From NCBI GenBank assembly GCA_028023455.1, contig JAQFVV010012669.1, positions 1,182,501-1,246,500 on the forward strand: a DNA stretch of 64,000 nucleotides, in the 5' to 3' direction. The notes below the pieces were generated by a model. The model saw only the letters and a program-made list of their open reading frames with translations. It was not told the origin of the DNA and made no database searches. Source of the stretch: Epiperipatus broadwayi (Eukaryota > Onychophora > Udeonychophora > Euonychophora > Peripatidae). Both the position numbers and the translations under genes were made by a program. Below, piece after piece: positions 33,190 to 44,600 of the stretch (position 1 is the stretch's first letter; each line of letters starts with the position of its first letter).

Positions 33190-35130
33190 ACTAGTAATAT
33201 TAATCAGACACCTGCAAATGAGTTTGACCATTCCAATATCAAAAAAAAAAAGAAAAAGAAACTAAAAATAGGTTTGTAGTTACCATACGAACTAATTTGT
33301 GAACCACAAATACATTCACATGTAGAACACGATCCATTTTTCTGCTTGCTTGATATTTTACAATGCTGTCTTTTCATTTCTTCAGCATAAAACTTTTCTT
33401 TCTGAAATACTTCAACACCATGTCTAATTGTAGCCCTCCAATGTATTCTATTCTCTAGCATATTTTCTTAATTAACACTGCACTTCTATAGAATGTCTTC
33501 GAAATAATCCTTATAACATAGCTGAGATCTATCTCTCCACGATAACTGCTCAAATTCACCAAAAAACACCCTTTTAGGAAGTTTTCTATTATTCACTTTC
33601 TATTCTAATGGAGGTGTGATTGTACAATAGTGGACTTGATAATATCCTATTGAAGAACATATTGATGGGTTTTATCATCTTGCCATAGTATTTTTAAAAT
33701 TTTGATGAGCATCTTTAAATAAAACTTTTCTAATGCCGTTATATTATGCTGATAGGATGCCCATGTTTTATTTCCATACAATAAAATAGGTAAAATAAAA
33801 ATTCTATATATTTCCTATGATGAAATACTCTACATTTTAACTTGTTAATAACAGGAGCTTATTGTAGTCTGTATTTTGTCTTAACATCTAAGTCCACTTT
33901 TCTACTTATAAAACTATTAAGATAGTTAAACTAATTTTCATTCTCAAGTTGATAACCATCCAAGCTAAAAATTGAGGATTTTTCTTCAGTTATTGGTTCT
34001 TAAAGAATAAGATTTTTTTGAACCTTAATTAATAAACCAAAGTCTTTATACGCTGCATTTAACACATTAAAAATATGCTGTAAATCATTTTTTGAACTCA
34101 AAATAAATAGTGCAAATATCAGCATACTTTAAATTCAAAATCCAAAAATTCTTCTTTTCACAAAAATTCTATCAAATCTTAATTCCTATTTGATTAATAA
34201 TTCCAAAAACCACAATTTTAAAAATTAAAAACAATATTGAAGCAAAAATTCCCCCTTGTTTAACCACCAGTTTTCATTTCAAATGTGATTTTCCACCTGT
34301 AAAAATAACATTCTTCTCAATCCATCATATAGAGATTGTATAAGATGAATAAATTTTATAGACAACCAACTAATTTCAAACAATGCCCATAAACCTGTCT
34401 TATTAACTGAATTGAATGTTTTGACCAAATCAAGAAAAGCAATATAAAAGTTGCTTATTTGTTCCTGTCATTTTTTTTGCATTTGCCTGGCAAAAAAAAC
34501 AATATCTATGATTCTTAATTCCTTAAAACCATATGGAGTCTTTGGTAATCATTAATCTATAACTGGAAACAACCTATTCAACAATATTCTTGAAAATACT
34601 TTTGCTACAATAGGTAATAATAATATTTCATAATAATTAGTGCAATTTTGTCTATTCCCTTTGTTTTTAAAAATTGGAACAATAAAAGCAACTTTTAAGA
34701 TCGAGTAGCACAATTTCATGGTTCCAAATATTCTTAAAAAATTCCAATATTTTTGAAGGTAATATATCACCACCATATATGTTAAAACTTTTCTGGCTAT
34801 TTCATCCAGAACTGCAGCCTTTCCATTTTGAAGATTACAATGAGCTGCTTTGACTTTACAAAGCTGGATATTTTTATTCAAATCTAAAATAGACAAGATG
34901 TATATATTGTTAAAAGTTGTCATTTTAATTCTTGTACCATTAGTCAAAATATAATCAAAATACTTCGTCCACCTATTCAAAATATCTGTTATCAGTTAAG
35001 AGACTGCCAGCCCATTTTTTAAATCAATTATTTCTTTACCTTAGAAAGTCCAATAATGTTCCGTTTAATATTACACGGTTCTTTTTCAAATTTGTACCAT
35101 CTTCCTGTGCTTGAAATCTGTAGTTGTAAG
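33190..35130 (-). mobile_element. LINE family 2, RT to C-terminus, minus strand
   Basis: On the minus strand: LLTD..., then a 142-codon open frame (34980-34552) with NRWTKYF, NGKAAVLDEIA and VAFIVPIFKNKGNRQNCTNY..ILLPIVAKVFSRILLNRL, the start of a non-LTR RT. Broken frames follow with FYIAFLDLVKTF (about 34460-34420), KQGGIFASILF (about 34260-34220), KYADICTI (YADD box mutated, about 34130-34100) and AAYKDFGLLIKVQK. It ends with NRIHWRATIRHGVEVF and CSTCECICGSQISSYGNY (33461-33204). Element ORF2 of a metazoan LINE; clade not assigned. Its 3' end abuts a LINE family 1 5' end at about 33185. Confidence 0.85.
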
Positions 35131-36761
35131 TATTTTCCTGGAAATAAGAGCTCTAATTTGATTTAAATTGTGTCTGTTATGATTGTAAATATCTCTTTAA
35201 AAAAATCATTTACTTACACATTCATTCTCCCTTCAAAAAGACTCAAGTGATATTTTAATTAAGAATTGTCAGTCAATTGAGACAAAAATAATGAAGTTCC
35301 TTGATTTTAAACTCGAGTGAAAATCCAGTAAATTTACCATAATGGCATGTTAAAAACAAACTATCCATAAAGTTTACTATATGAATAATCATACTGTAAT
35401 AGCTGCATCAATGACAACATATGGAATGGACATAAATAATTTCCTCTGTTCAGTATTCAAATGACTTCCTTTCAGATAACAGCAAACACCTTCCTGCAGT
35501 CATATATAAAATAGTGCACTAATAATATCTATTAATAAAAAAAATTATTATTATTATGAGTGCTTATTAATTTAAAGTTTTCACTTCAAATGCATTTTTT
35601 ATGTAGTCTACTTAATAATAATGACTTAATTGTGTCAGAATTAGTATTCAAATTTAAATGTTCCATTGAATACTGACAGGGATGCTGTTTAATCTGTTGG
35701 AGAAATTTTCATTTTTGACAACAGTTTTTTTTTATTTTCAATTATCATGTTCAGAACAAGCCTCTTAACTACATTAAATAAATGCCCATGTTCATTCTCA
35801 AGATCCAAGAAAATTGATGTATACACTGAATTTATTTTAGATTTGTTGTACAAGTATTTATGCTGCTCAATTCTTATAGAAATGTAAACCGTGATTGGCC
35901 ATAATACATAGCTCAACATTAGGCTATTACACTGAATAGTTTATTATATATATATATATTATACCAACCATGAATGTGATACACGGAGATCAGTCAAGAA
36001 TGACCATGCCCCAAAATGATGGTATCCAAATGTACCACAATTCCCTCAACCACATATTGACATTTAGTGACATATATTATGATCAGGCCACCTTCGATTA
36101 TGTCTGTAATTGATTTATTAGCCCAATCATTAACTATGATGAGCATGCTGAAGATCATTATCAGCTTCAGCCTTTTACTGATAATGTTAACTCCATACAA
36201 TATTTTCTGCTCATCATATGGTTATTAATCCATACTACTTAAGTATACTAGAATATTTATTAGTTCTGATGAGACATTATTAAATACCATAACAGCACCA
36301 CTAGCAACTTGGGTTTAAACCTATATACTCTTAGAAGAGATCATGTCAGCTCAAGATCATAACTCTCAGGATTCTTAAAACTCAATGGTAATGTTGCAGT
36401 ACTAACTAACTTGATGAAACGCTAAATGAAAAGGGAACAAAGGCAGAACAGTTATAATAATAGTTTATTCCAGTATCAAAGTGCAAGTGCTATTTACACC
36501 CTTTCAAACCATTTGTATTACAACAATCTTTAAAAAAAAAAGAAAATATTGAACCAGATGCTTTATCCACTTCAAAAGCACCATCAAAAAATTCAAAATT
36601 ACAATGTACAATTTTAAAGATTTTGAAAGAAATTAAAATTTAAAAATTTTTAATTAAAGATTAGGTGGGAGATAACAATTCACATAAATAGTCCCAGTTT
36701 TTTGACTGACTTATTCTTATTTGGATTCTTATGATTCTTATTTGGAATGCCGTTCTAATTT

Positions 36762-37130
36762 TTATATTTGCTCAAAGCAGATCGCTGAAGTTGGATTTTT
36801 GCGGACTGCTTCCTGTGTTAAGAAAGAATTGCTTAGCCAATTGCTAATAGAAGAAGTAAATACGCTAAGACATTGGAAATAGTGAGTGTCCATCCAAAAT
36901 GCCAAAGCTATACGCCATGAGTATGCAGTGCTAAGCCAATACAAAGATGAATCCCACAGCTTCATAATTGTGCCTTCAAGAACATGACCTAAAAGCCTAG
37001 TCCAGTTCCAACGATTGCCTTCAGACAAGTAGATAAATGGAAATCAAAAATCTTCATGATGAACTCTAGGTAGAAATAAACTGCATTAGTAATGCTGGAA
37101 GAAATCGGCCGGACAGAACATTATACCTTG
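36762..37130. other. Coding-like island, both strands open, unassigned
   Basis: The minus strand is open for 88 codons (37028-36762) with unusually balanced composition: RWNWTRLLGHVLEGTIMKLW and AYSWRIALAFWMDTHYFQCL. The plus strand over the same DNA also gives an open stretch (KQIAEVGFLRTASCVKKELL and LLIEEVNTLRHWK). Neighbouring minus-strand text upstream, with frameshifts, still reads like protein (PADFFQHY). Base use is far from the surrounding A+T-rich DNA. It could be a retrocopy or transposon fragment; I do not recognise it. Confidence 0.3.
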
Positions 37131-38059
37131 AAGAAAACGAACATTTTTATATTATAACCAGGGCTTAAATCTCTTGTTGAAATCTCTATGATAAAGTCTC
37201 AGCTTAATCTAAAAAGAAACCTGTCTCTATAATAAGTTATCCATATTCATTTAAATATCACTATTTTATTATATATTTTATTTATTATATGTATTGGAGT
37301 CTTAGTTTTAAGACTTCATATTGTAAATTTATTTGCCCAAGAGTGTATGGCGAGTTTATATTTCATACTTCGCGTTTCTTTTATATTACTAACCATTGAT
37401 AAATGCTTGGGCAGATATGGTAATTTTCTTTTTAACTCACCTGTCCCTTATTATTTCGTTGGAATTAATTTAAACAATCTTGGCTTGGGTTCCTGCATAA
37501 ATCTTTTGGCTAGTGATTTTTCGAATGTATTGTTCTGTTAATACCGTAATCTTTTTTTCTTTTGTCACCTTAAACATGACCTTTTATGAGTGTTTGCAGG
37601 CAAATGACATTCCTATTATGTCCTGATGTTTTTCCAGATTTTAGGAAAAGATCACTCTGTGCTATTCATTGAATTCTGTACAAGATCGTTCTTTTTGTTT
37701 TTAAATCTCTAACTAAAGGAAACTGGAATTTGTTTAGATAAATCACTGGCAGGAAGACATTATAAATTCCCTTTAATTATTAGGTGAGTGTCCTTATCTG
37801 TCTAAGTGTTTGATGCCAATACTCTTGTACACTGATAAATCCGCTTGAGAAATCTAGGTCAAACTTTCATATTTTGTTTAACTAATATTTATTTTTTGAA
37901 TTTAATAAACTCTAAAATTATTTATAATTATTTTTGGCTGATGTTTGTCTAGGTGTTCTTTCCTCAATTGTCTGAATAATGTTAAAGATATCTTTCTCTC
38001 CCTGGTCTAGCTGGTAGCATTGATCATCATCATCAACTTTTGATCACTGTAAATTAAAT

Positions 38060-38134
38060 TTTGTAGGTTGACAGTGGCCTAATGGCACCCTTGATGATCA
38101 AAAAGAAGTGAAGGTGTGACCGGTACAATATATA
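38060..38134 (+). repeat. tRNA-like or SINE tail ending GACCGGTACAATATATA
   Basis: AGTGGCCTAATGGCACC (about 38065-38080) resembles a tRNA D-arm/A-box. The stretch ends with a 17-mer (38118-38134) found again at 47417-47433, directly after another tRNA-like candidate. The shared tail suggests one repeat family. Confidence 0.35.
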
Positions 38135-41114
38135 ATGCAAACATATATAATAATAAAGTAAATACCTATACAACAACAGAAATAAATTAGTATAATTGAT
38201 ACTTAACAATTTAAAGAAAGATAAAAAATAATATAGTGAAAATTAAATAATTTATCTTACTTCAGTTCTTGTATTTAGTCCTTTTGTATTTGACTCAGAT
38301 CTTTTGTTAGAAAAAACTGTTATTCATCTAAGAAAATTAACACTGTCCATTTATAATATTCCTTGCAATGGCTTATTTTCTTTCATGGAGTTTTGACATA
38401 CTTTTCAATGAGTTCTTCATTCATTATTTATTCCTGAGCAGATCATACAAAGTTATCCATGTGGTTTTCTTTACTTTTAACAGAAATATGAATTCTGTGA
38501 AGTTTAATAAACTTGTGGCATTTCTACAATGCTTACTTCGTGATTAGCTAGTCATTCTCTGTTCTTGGTATGGCATGTTTAACTATTTATATATGACAGA
38601 GAACAAAAGTAGTTAAGTTTCTTTTTCATGCTAGGTTATTTAGCTAGACATTACATCTTCCGTGAAGAACTGTGCAGTTGAAAGATCAACTGCTTATGTT
38701 TCTCAGCAAGCCATGTTTTTAATATTTATTGTATGTCCATACAAACCATTGTATAGTTGATTTATATTGTGCAATTTTTTACTTTTCAATTTTTAGTTTG
38801 TATATATGTGTTCTGATGATTTTCACAATAAACTTTACATGACCACACTCTTATTCGCTCTAAATTGTAGATTGGACTGACTGCAGAGATTCTGACATCC
38901 TTTTTATATGTTATCAGACTTAATTACTTTCATTCAAACTCCAAAATGTATTTATCAATAAACAGATTAATTAACAAAAAAAAAAATCCCTTTACAATTA
39001 TTATTGAAGTCTGTTTTTTTGATAAACAATAGCTACAGAAAAAATTATGATTTTCCTTTTTAGTACTATAAACTTATTCATTTTGAAGTTAAAACTTCTA
39101 TTTGATTAACTGTAATAAAACTATTTTTCCTTTTTCTCTCTTGTTCCAAAATATTTTTATCATTTGTTAACATAACCTTTTTTTTAATTTCCATATAAAA
39201 TATTTGTTTGAGAGAAAATGTAAATGAACCTAAACACAAGCATTGGAAAAAAAAACATCTAGTGAGTGTTTCAAAATAAAGAAAATATTCATTCTTAGTA
39301 TACAACTTTTGCTATTAATTAGTAGTTTTTTAATACTTTTTAACCCTTTACTGATTGAGATGGCTACACATAGCTACAATATATAGCTTAGTAGTAAAAA
39401 TTTAGTAATAATTACCAAATAGTTACAATTTATGCATATAGCATCTTTTAAATTTGAGTTAAGGAACACCCTAGCCATGAAGATTTATTTGGTGTTCTGG
39501 TGCATCAGTGAGCAGTTATGGAGTCAGATATGACAAAATGTCACACCTTATAATAATGATGAGAGTGTAACAAAATAATGAATTTTAGTCTGTAGTTTAA
39601 AGTTTAATGTGAAACATTCGATGTATGTAAGCACCTTTAAGCAAACCATATTCCATGTGTTAAGAAATTCATAAAATAACTAGATTTCAGGAATTATTAG
39701 AATATATTTATTTAAAATTTGACTTGTAGATATATAAGTAATTAGAATTTTTTATGTACAAATATTTTTAAATTTAAAAAATGAATTTCTAATTTTGAAA
39801 TGTTAGCATAACACTAATTTTCCAGAAGATATTCTTTTGGTGTTTCATTGTTTGTTTTTCACATCCATCAGACTTCAGCTGTCACTTAAGTGATTTTTGG
39901 ACTGATTTTTAATCACTTTCAGAAATTACTGAGTTAAATAAATCTCTAAAAAATTCATTTCATATTTGCACTCTTCACAATGCCTTTTATTAAATAGTCT
40001 AACAGTTTTGACTATTTAGAAGTTTTCTTTAGAGCTGTAAAATACAATATTATTATTCATTTATTTAAACAAAGATATACTAAACATATTTTGATATTTT
40101 TTATATATTTTACAATTCTGAAAAAGGTTGCTACACAGTAAAAACTGGCAGACAATTTAATAAAAAAAACATTGGGAAAAGTGTTAAAGAAGTGAATTTT
40201 TAGAAATTTGTTCATCTAAGCAGTACAAAAAGAATGAAAAAATATTTAAAATTTTGGAAAAATTATCAAGTTGTGTGATCACATGAAATTTTATATTAAA
40301 AAAAAAATTCTTTTATTTCAAGCCAATCATAGTTATAAAATATGCTGATATAAAATAATTTTACAAAAAAAATTATACAAAATAAATTGTAACTATTTCT
40401 ACTTAAATTTGGAGTATGTTTTTATTATTTCTGTAAGTTTTTTAATTATATTAACACATTTTTTCTTTTACTTTTTTTATTTTATTTTAGTATGACATTA
40501 TTTAATATCTATTTGTACTTTACTTTAATGTGTCTCATTAATTCCCTTATATAGTATAAGGTCATAATTCTTATGTATACATTTTCTTTATCTAATTAAA
40601 ATGAAACATAACAAGGACTAATATTTATTTTTCAAAACACGCATTATATAATTTGCTTTGTTTTATTAAACTTTGAATATTTCTCCTCTTCGTTTTAACT
40701 ATTTAGAATGCCCATATTTCATATCATTAGATTCCTTTTTGGAGTTTATTTTTTGATCATGATCACTGTCTTTATAAATGAATTTCTTAATTCTATCTTT
40801 GGTTATTTTATCGTAAGCAGTACCAGATTAATATTATTAATAATATCTTTTCTTACTTTTTAATCATAGTTTTTAATAACTGAATATTTTTTTGGAATAT
40901 TTATTCACTGCTGATTTTCCTGAAAATTAAAGATAAACAATCAAAATAAATAAATTTTAATTCACTGTATAGTTTATTATGCATTAAATGTTTGCATAGT
41001 TGGCTTATAATTTGATAAAAAAATTTGTTTCTTAAATCTTCCTGTTATAATTAATATTTTGTCAAAATAGATTCTAATTCTGATATGCTCTTTTTAAGAG
41101 TAAAGCAAAATAAA

Positions 41115-41190
41115 TATGTATAAACAAGAGCAGCTTCTATTCTAGCACCATCTATAATAAATTTGAGTAATCAGTGATTATCAGATAATA
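41115..41190 (-). repeat. Repeat family Q, copy on minus strand
   Basis: AAGAGCAGCTTCTATTCTAG, CACCATCTATAATAAATTTG and AGTAATCAGTGATTATCAGA are the reverse complement of family Q landmarks at 27665-27752. A shorter related piece lies at about 28098-28150 (GAACCATCTACTGTAAGCTTG, AGTAATCAGTGATTATAG). Confidence 0.55.
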
Positions 41191-41561
41191 GTATTCAATT
41201 CTAGGCTAGTTTCTCATCTGTCTCTATTGAGGACTTGGATTCCAAAGCTAAAGCGAATATAATTATACATCCTAAATCCTCATTGATAGAGGCAAGGGTC
41301 AGAAATCTTCCTTATGACTGATTAAACTGCACTGTCATCTGTTAGAACAGAAAGCTGCTCTTCTTTATATCATATTATTTAAACTAAAGAACCAGGTGAT
41401 ATTATGTTGATAATAAATATGTATTAATATTTCACTCACTGATATCACTTTTTTTCTTCTTGAGATAATTTGTATATGTGTATTACATGTGTGTATAAAT
41501 ATTAATAGATAATGGTCATAATTACAAATTATTTAGAATATAGAGTATGATTTTAATATCA

Positions 41562-41675
41562 TCATGGTTCCTGTTGAAATTTGCCTTCCTTGAAGAGCTG
41601 TTGCCATGATGATCCATTGGGGTATTCATATGCTGCCACAGACGATTGCTTCAGCTCTGAACTGTAACCCATATC
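41562..41675 (-). CDS. ENOSF1: ENOSF1 terminal exon with stop codon
   Basis: Acceptor TTTACAG. It encodes [20 protein letters not shown], then [17 protein letters not shown] and TGA. The GYS.E(L/M)K..S and YP(D/N)G..W pattern is the standard C-terminus of ENOSF1. An ATTAAA variant polyadenylation hexamer lies a few bases downstream on the minus strand (41552-41557), which is very close; the real poly(A) site is not clear. Confidence 0.94.
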   Translation of the reverse strand, partial: DMGYSSELKQSSVAAYEYPNGSSWQQLFKEGKFQQEP

Positions 41676-44600
41676 CTGTAAATTCAATAAAAACATTATT
41701 ACCATTATTAATTTTAAAAAATACCTTAAATTTAAATGCAGATATGAAATATAAATACATAAAATAATACAATTTACAATGCCGTTAATCTATCTTGAAA
41801 ACTAGATTCTGTAATAATTTTAGTTAAGAGTTAAATAGAAAATGACAAGTATAATAACTGACTTAAACTAGATGCATCCAATTATCAACGGGTTTTGATC
41901 TCATGCCTAAGAGCAGATAATTCTCTAGTGCTTGATCCAAGAACAAGTAAAATGAATTATAAATTTACATATAAATAGATAAAAAAATGTTTGTAGATAA
42001 TTATGAAGCATTTTAATATAAAGGATTTAATGCTATTCATGAAGCTTGAGATATTCAAACGCTACAGTAAGTGGAAAGTAGTAAAAAAAAACTATTTATT
42101 TCCAGAATCTGTTTTACGGTAGAGAATTGAATATATGTAGTGAACATAATAAAAAAATTACATGAATAAATATATTTATGTTGAAATTTTGATTGAGCTG
42201 AGATATTAGTGAGACAAAGAATAACATTATTGTTTCGACAATTCTCTTCATGTAAAACAACAACACTAAAATAATATTCTAAGGTGTCAGTTGAGCTAAT
42301 TTTAAAATTAGAAAATAAAAAAATTTTCCAAGAAAATAAACTAGTTTTATTCAGCAGTCTGTATTAGTAATATTGAAACGGTATTATATAATATGATATT
42401 GTAACTATCTATGTTGAAAGTTATATTGAATGATATATTTAAATGGCAATTTGAAATAAAAATTGAAAAAATTAAAATTCTTTAGAAAGATATTTAAACA
42501 AAAAAATTTAAGCAACCTTTTCATTTCAAATGAAATCTAAAAAATCTGTAACAATCTGTCATAGAGAACAATAATTTTGTATTCAAATAGAAGTTTTGTG
42601 AAATGTTTAATTCTCAGAAAACAACAGAATCCGTGGATTCTAGAGCTCAAGATCTGTGCACTACAGATACTGAAATATACTGCATAACAATGAAGAAAGA
42701 AAGAAGTAAAAATTTGAACTGACAAAGTATAATGAATTGATAAGATTGGTAGTGAAGGAATTCAAAGAGTTCAAGAGAATTAACTGATGTTTGAGATATA
42801 ATTTATGCCAGGAAGAACAGACCATAATCACCTTTCAATAGATGTGATTTCACTAAAGAAAAGTAATATCTATGTAAACATATCTTTTTTTATATGCTTA
42901 GTTACAATGAATATTTTTATTCATTGACATATTATAAAATCTATAGCTGCAATCTAATAAATGCTTTTTTTTCTTTTAAATTAATAAAATTAAGCATTCT
43001 TTTTTGAAGGGATGATTTTCTAAATTCAATCCTGATTACCAAAAGACTCATTCATTTCATCAACCATCTTACAAAAATATTATGCATATGTATTTACAAG
43101 GTACTAATAAAGCAATTATAAGTGAAGGTATAAATATATATCTCCACATATAATGTGATGTGTATATACATATTTTATGTTTAATAAAATATTTTACAAG
43201 TTATATAAAACTAATTTAAATAAAATTCCTTCTTACATGAATATTTACTTACCAATGGTGGCATATAACTTGCATTTTTAATTGCTACAGGATATACAAA
43301 ATGTTCGTGAAGATGATCTACAAATTCTGCTACTCTATAATTAATATATATATAATTAGATACAAGCATGATAATAGAAACCATCTCACAATATGTATAT
43401 ATTAGACTGATTAAACATTTATTTCTTTGAAAGATGTTAATTTATCTGCACAAACTTGAACCTTTTTACTAATAGAGATTAAATTATTAATGCTTCCTAA
43501 AAGATTTGTTTAAAGTATAATTTTGAGATTTTAAAAATACTTTCTCATTCAAAATTTCAAACTAAAAAACAACTTATTTAAAACATTATGTACCTGTTTT
43601 GTTTAGAGGCAGAAATGCAAATATAATCAAACATAATCAAATGTTGCACAAGTTCACAAAGACCAACTCCACCTGCATGAGGGCAAACAGGAACTAAAAA
43701 TATAAAAATAAATTATTTTATTTATTGAATATGACATATACATAATGTTTCCATAGTTTCTAGCATTGTTGTGTTAAGGGAATGATAAGAAATGCTAAAC
43801 TACTGTCAACAGGTGATCAGGTATTTAGTAACCTTAAATCTGTTCAAAGGCAGGTCTTGGTTTCAAAACTGTAGAGTTCTACAAGTAAGCAATCATATAC
43901 ATATAATAGATTGAACCTCTACTATTATTATAAATAATATAAAACATTTTAATAAAGAATAAAAAATAAAATTAACTTAAACAAATCAAGGATACTTTTG
44001 ATGCACTAGACTCATAATCATAATTTTTAAAAAAACATTACAATATTTTATCGCTAAAAATTTTAAACATATTTTTTTGCTTATTTGAATATTATTGACT
44101 TTCTGATTCATCATTCATTTTGTACAATAAACTAAGTCTCTGTAATCTTTGTATCATTCTTTCTTCACACATTGCTTCAACAATATCAGGATCAAGACTT
44201 TGATCAAATTCTGTTTCATGACTATGAAATACAGAGGCATTTGTTATGTCAGTGAATGCTGCATCATTCTTGTCTTCAAATTTATTTTTGTTTAACTATA
44301 GTGTATAAATGGGCAATCCAATTTGCTGCATTCCACTATATATATATTGAAGCAGTCAATCTTAGCTTAAGATTGTGCTTCATGTTTCTACCTACTAACC
44401 CGTATTCAAACCCCTATATCCCATCCCGCTCCTTTTGTCGTATATATATTTTTTATGTATATATTTGAAATGCGCACCTAAATTTATAATTTAACTTTCA
44501 ATATTTATTATTATTGATTCTTTTTATTAATTATTAGTTTCTTTTTTTATTAAACTACATAGGTGCGGCTCAAATATATATATATATAGGAGCAAAATTA

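Larger units (their letters stand above)
26780..41561. other. Intergenic region between convergent WASHC5 and ENOSF1
   Basis: About 14.8 kb with no host gene that I recognise. It holds LINE family 1 remnants (27025-27265, 30280-31590, 32190-33180), a LINE family 2 copy (33190-35130), an anonymous insertion (31590-32190), a coding-like island (36762-37130), and repeat family Q copies (27665-27752, about 28098-28150, 41115-41190). About 27755-30280 and 37550-41100 show only A+T-rich sequence with homopolymer and TA tracts. Confidence 0.75.

Noticed and set aside
34552-34980. 142-codon minus-strand frame as an intact host gene
   Set aside because: It is the RT start of a LINE and continues only through frameshifts and stops.
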